Source: Corinectria fuckeliana (lineage: Eukaryota > Ascomycota > Sordariomycetes > Hypocreales > Nectriaceae). Taken from it: a stretch of DNA of 10,082 bases. A program made the position numbers and the translations under genes. Positions 6,417 through 10,082 of this stretch are shown one piece after another (the first letter of the stretch is position 1; each line of letters begins with the position of its first letter). Below the pieces are notes generated by a model. The model had not been told where the DNA came from and did not search any database. It was given only the letters and a program-made list of their open reading frames with translations. The DNA lies in the NCBI GenBank assembly GCA_019137255.1, contig WPDH01000253.1, positions 1 through 10,082 of the forward strand, given 5' to 3'.

Positions 6417-7964
6417 ATAATAAAGCCTCTAAAGGCTGATTATAAGGCCCTAATTAAAGAAATCCTTAAAAAAGCCGCTAAAAGTATAGTAATTTATAAG
6501 CTTACTAGAGACTATAATATTTCTAAGTTAATAATCTAATTATAAAAAAAGAGTATATAAAACACAAAAAAGGCCTAGAAAGATACCTAAAGATTATTAC
6601 TAAATTAAGAGAGCTTATTAGTCTATTATATTCTTATAGAAGAAGTAGCAGGCTAGGCTTTATTATAGTGTAAGCTATATAAAGTTATATAAGAGATCTT
6701 AGACTGTTACTATAAAGATAGTCTTATTAGCTAATATTAGGTTTTATAATTCTTATAATACTATCTTAAGCTTAAAATAAAGGTATTTATATCTTTTAAA
6801 GCTGCTTATTTAAATAGTATAACTCTTAAAGTAATCTAACTATAGTATAAAATACTAGTATAGTAAATACTTAATAAGTCTATTAGATTAGATAGGATTT
6901 ATAATATAGATAAATATAGCCTCTCTAAGAGTATAACTAAGACAGGAAAAGTTATTAAAAGCTCTCTCTTTTACTACTTAGTTATCTTAAAGAGTGATTC
7001 TTATAACTAGGTCTTAATTATAAAAGTAGAAAGCACTAAAGAAAGATATCTTACCTTATATATAGTTTTTATAGAAAATAACCTTTAAGAGTAATAGTTT
7101 TCTAATAATTTTCTATCTTAAGTATATAACTGTTTACTAACTAGGTAGGTAAATACCTTTATATATAAAAAGTAGTTAAAAAAGATATTTCTTAAGAAAA
7201 TATAACTATTAAACCTGTCTTTATAGAGGATTCTTATTATTAATAGCTTCTAAGGTTATATTAAGCTTAGATTTTAGTTTAGAGTACTATTTTATTATAT
7301 TTAGATTATTTATTTACCCTCTTATAGCTTATATATTATATAGCTGTTTAATATAAGTATATTTAGCCCTCTTAAGCGTGCTTTTTAACACTAGATAAAA
7401 TAGTACTTCTTATTTTTAATAACTACTCTTATTTAAAAATAACACTTTCTTATAGTATATAAAATAGCTTCTTAGAAAGCTATAACTAAGAAGAATATCT
7501 AAGTAGGTTTTTTAGGTGTAAAAATATAGCTAGTTAATATAAAAAAGCTAATAGTATATATTATTATTACTAAGTAGTTACTACTAGCAGAATTAGCACT
7601 ATATATACTAAAGTGATAAAAGGTTATAAAAGATAATATTTTTTATACACTTAGAAATAAGACTAAGCTGATAATATAGCTTAATTTGCTGTAAAAAAAC
7701 CTTAACAGCTTTACCTAAACTGTCTAAGAGATAAAAGAAAAGATAGGAAATAAGCTTAATCTTTAGAATGCTAAAATTACTAAATTATAAGTAAAAGTTA
7801 TACATCTAGAGGTATAAATAGCTTTATAAAAGCCTAATAGGTGTAAAACAGTCTAATTTAATTTAATTACTACTTTTCTAATAGCTAAGAAGATTAAAAA
7901 GATAAAGCTTAAGTCTAAAAAGAAAAAGAGGAAAAAGAAAGCTTTTATACTTAAGCTAGTATAA
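6417..7964 (+). pseudogene. RIP-inactivated Fot1/pogo-type DDE transposase
   Basis: One reading frame holds all landmarks of a Fot1/pogo transposase with no frameshift between them. From 6438 comes a helix-turn-helix-like start (DYKALIKEILKKAAKS, then RDYNISK). Next is the first catalytic Asp in DRIYNID (GAT, 6909-6911), then RILII-N (second Asp now AAT, 7242-7244). The third block reads LFNISIFSPLKRAF, where the family has QPLD then FSPLKRAY; its Asp is AAT at 7350-7352. Second and third positions are 35 residues apart, as known for Fot1-like enzymes. Further on are a KPNRCKTV block and a Lys/Arg-rich tail (7884-7955). Stops are TAA or TAG where Gln or Trp codons fit. The length, about 515 codons, is near the family norm. 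The frame stays coding-like, apart from stops, to about 8216, so the original end is uncertain. The protein is dead. Confidence 0.85.
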
Positions 7965-7996
7965 GAGGTAGTAAAAAAGGTAAGTAGTTTAAATAT

Positions 7997-8169
7997 ATTA
8001 TAAGAGTTAGAGCAGTATACCTAACCTTTAATAGAAAGTCCTAGCTGTAAGGCTAAAAAGATTAAACAATTTAAGTAAGCTATATTACTTAATTATGCTA
8101 CACAACAGGTTATAAGAGAGCTCTCTTAGCGAGCTCTTAGCAAGCCCTCTACTTAGCTGTACCCTTATA
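7997..8169 (+). repeat. 173-bp direct repeat, less mutated copy
   Basis: This segment lies at the 3' end of the transposase frame or just past it, and recurs at 8544-8716 without gaps. I count about 14 differences, all transitions. In 12 of them this copy keeps the C or G, including several CpA and CpG sites (for example TAGCGAG and GCTACACAACAGG). Confidence 0.85.
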
Positions 8170-8543
8170 ATTATCCCCCCCTCTTAACAGCACGTCCCGG
8201 GCTGCTAGCTTATTAGTAGGTATAGCACAGCCTCTTCTGCTCTAAGCGTAAGCAGCCTCTTCTACACTGTTATAAAGGGTCAGCCCCTATAAGGTCAGAA
8301 ATATAACAACCTTATTATACTTATATATATATGTATGTTAGAGGGTGGCCTAGCTCTTAGGCTTAAGATAACTACTACTATTAACCCCTAAGGCTTTAGT
8401 CATAGTAGGCAACTATATATGTTTATTCTTATAAGCTTAGCGCTTATTATAGTTATAAGGATTCTTTTTCTGTGGTTAAGCCCGCACTAAGACTTAAACA
8501 TATAACCTTCTGTATAGTACTAAACCTAATATGTACTTAAATA
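8170..8543. other. Spacer between the direct repeats, comparatively G/C-rich
   Basis: These 374 bases are visibly less A/T-rich than their surroundings, with CpG in GCACGTCCCGGGCTGC, TAAGCGTAAG, TTAGCGCT and GCCCGCAC. No ORF or family motif is recognisable. The spacer may be transposon 3' DNA, or a later insertion that escaped heavy mutation. Confidence 0.5.
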
Positions 8544-8716
8544 ATTATAAGAGTTAAGATAGTATACCTAACCTTTAATAGAAAGTCCTAGCTGTAAGGC
8601 TAAAAAGATTAAATGATTTAAGTAAGCTATATTACTTAATTATACTATATAATAGGTTATAAGAGAGCTCTCTTAGTAAGCTCTTAGTAAGCCCTCTACT
8701 TAGCTGTACTCTTATA
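8544..8716 (+). repeat. 173-bp direct repeat, more mutated copy
   Basis: This is the second copy of the segment at 7997-8169, offset by 547 bp. Nearly all differences are C-to-T or G-to-A relative to the first copy; for example GCTACACAACAGG has become ACTATATAATAGG. It is therefore a decayed fragment of the same transposon family. Confidence 0.85.
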
Positions 8717-10082
8717 TATATATAGTATAATAAATATATTCTAAGCTTAGCTAGTTATTTTTTATAGTATTTATTAAAAAATACAGTTTTTAAGTTTAAC
8801 TGTAAATATAATCCTAATATATAAAAAGGTAAGATATATAAAAAGGTGAGTTATAACTCTAATAGTTATATAAAAACATTTAAATAGGTATATTATTCTA
8901 ATCTTTTAGAATAGTATAAATATACTATTTGTCTAAATACTATAATAGCTTATATATAAGTTGCTTTTATAAGATACTTAACTTAGTATATATAATAAAA
9001 TAGCTATTTAAAAGTATAATAAGTAGTAATATAAACTAATTAGCCTTAATAATAAAGAGATAAATATGCTAGGTCTTTTATATATTACTATTATTTATAA
9101 GATATAGTAATTATATATTAATATATTTAATAAATATAATCTAACCTTTTATAAATATTTAATAGTTACTCTTACTATATCTTAATTATACTCTTAAAAT
9201 CTATTTTAACTTAACTAACTTTCTTTATAAACCTTTTTTACTCTCTTTCTACTCTTATATTATTACTATATTATATATAACAAATAGGCTAAGTAAAATA
9301 GAGAATATTAAGATTATAAACTATTTTTTTTCTTCTTTTAAGAAAAATCTTTTACTATAAAACCTACTCTTACTATAAGCTAAGCCTAGTATAAAAACAA
9401 CTTATAATTAATTTAAAGATCTTATTATTAAGACTAAATATAAACTTAAAGTAATTATCTTAGTAGCTACTTTTCTCTTAGTTTAAAAAATAGTAGTAAT
9501 CTTAGCTAATACTATTATAAGCTATACTTAATATATAAGTAATAAGACTTTAATCTTACTATCTCTTATAAAAATAATTATAACTACTATTAAAAAAGTA
9601 ATATTAGCTGCCCTTTAGAAAACACCTATTAAAACTTTAACCTAAGCTTAAGTCACTTATAATAAGAGGATACTTTTATTTCTAATAATACTATTATTAA
9701 AGGTAATCCCCTCTTATCTTAGTAAGAAGATTATTATTAGGTTGCTTAATATAGCTCTTAATATTATATCTTATATATTATTAGATATTATAATAATTAT
9801 TAATTATACCCTCTTAAAAGGTTATCTTTTACTTATAGTAGTCTTATACTATCTTCTTAGTAAGAATATTATAGTCCTTTTTTATAGACTAATTATAAAT
9901 CTTCTAAAAGATAATACTTAGATTCTTACTATTTTTAGTATAAGTATATATTAAGTCTTAAAATAGTTTATAATAGTTACTAAGAAAGTCTTAACTAACT
10001 ATATAAGAGGCTTACTTAAGAACCTTATAGTAAATATTTAATAAGTAAATAGTATTAAGATATATATTATAAAACTATTATA
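8717..10082. other. Decayed A/T-rich sequence of unassigned family
   Basis: No gene, and no motif I can name with confidence. The plus strand from 9661 to 9918 has 86 codons without a stop, followed by TAG and TAA that could come from CAG or CAA. The translation is dominated by Ile, Leu, Lys and Tyr, as expected after heavy C-to-T change, which hides any family signature. It may be a second transposon or retrotransposon running off the window. Confidence 0.5.

Larger units (their letters stand above)
6356..10082. repeat. A/T-rich, CpG-poor block of RIP-mutated transposons
   Basis: Composition matches the left block: TA-rich, few CpG, and frames broken by TAA and TAG. CpG is somewhat less rare from 6400 to 8490, and I see none by eye from about 8490 to the end. 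The block includes a recognisable Fot1/pogo transposase (6417-7964), a partial direct repeat of its 3' region, and an unassigned remainder. No intact gene is present. Confidence 0.8.

Noticed and set aside
7997..8716. The two 173-bp direct repeats as LTRs of a short retroelement
   Set aside because: The first copy continues from the transposase 3' region in the same frame, there are no TG...CA ends, and the spacer has no primer-binding site or polypurine tract that I can see.

Overview
The window looks like nuclear DNA from a filamentous ascomycete (Pezizomycotina) that has, or once had, repeat-induced point mutation (RIP). Three things point there. Very A/T-rich blocks meet G/C-balanced DNA at sharp edges. 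The A/T-rich blocks carry decayed transposon frames whose stop codons and lost active-site residues are explained by C-to-T and G-to-A changes. The one clear multi-exon gene has a 67-nt intron with fungal-type donor, branch site and acceptor. I cannot name a genus.

Layout. Positions 1-2470 are an A/T-rich, CpG-starved block with no intact gene; a Lys/Arg-rich decayed frame lies on the minus strand near 481-590, and a TTAG/CTAG-rich low-complexity tract lies near 2160-2460. Positions about 2471-6355 are a G/C-balanced island. It holds a small single-exon coiled-coil protein gene on the plus strand (3887-4195) and, converging on it, a two-exon gene on the minus strand (4236-5871) for a phosphotransferase-fold kinase of the APH/choline-kinase type. 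The two stop codons are only 40 bp apart. The left third of the island (2471-3886) has no gene I can support well, only a weak ORF at 2743-3081. The right end (5872-6355) is the kinase upstream region plus two copies of a G/C-rich TGCCCCACCCC element.

Positions about 6356-10082 are a second A/T-rich block. Its first 1.6 kb is a mutated Fot1/pogo-type DDE transposase, still in one frame along its whole length, with two of three catalytic Asp codons changed to AAT. Part of its 3' region is repeated about 547 bp downstream in a more mutated copy. The rest (8717-10082) is decayed sequence of unknown family, with one stop-free stretch of 86 codons at 9661-9918.

Functionally this is a two-gene island between dead transposons. 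Nothing in the sequence proves that the kinase and the coiled-coil protein act together. Their tight convergent layout predicts overlapping 3' ends. I see no RNA genes, CRISPR arrays or intact mobile elements.
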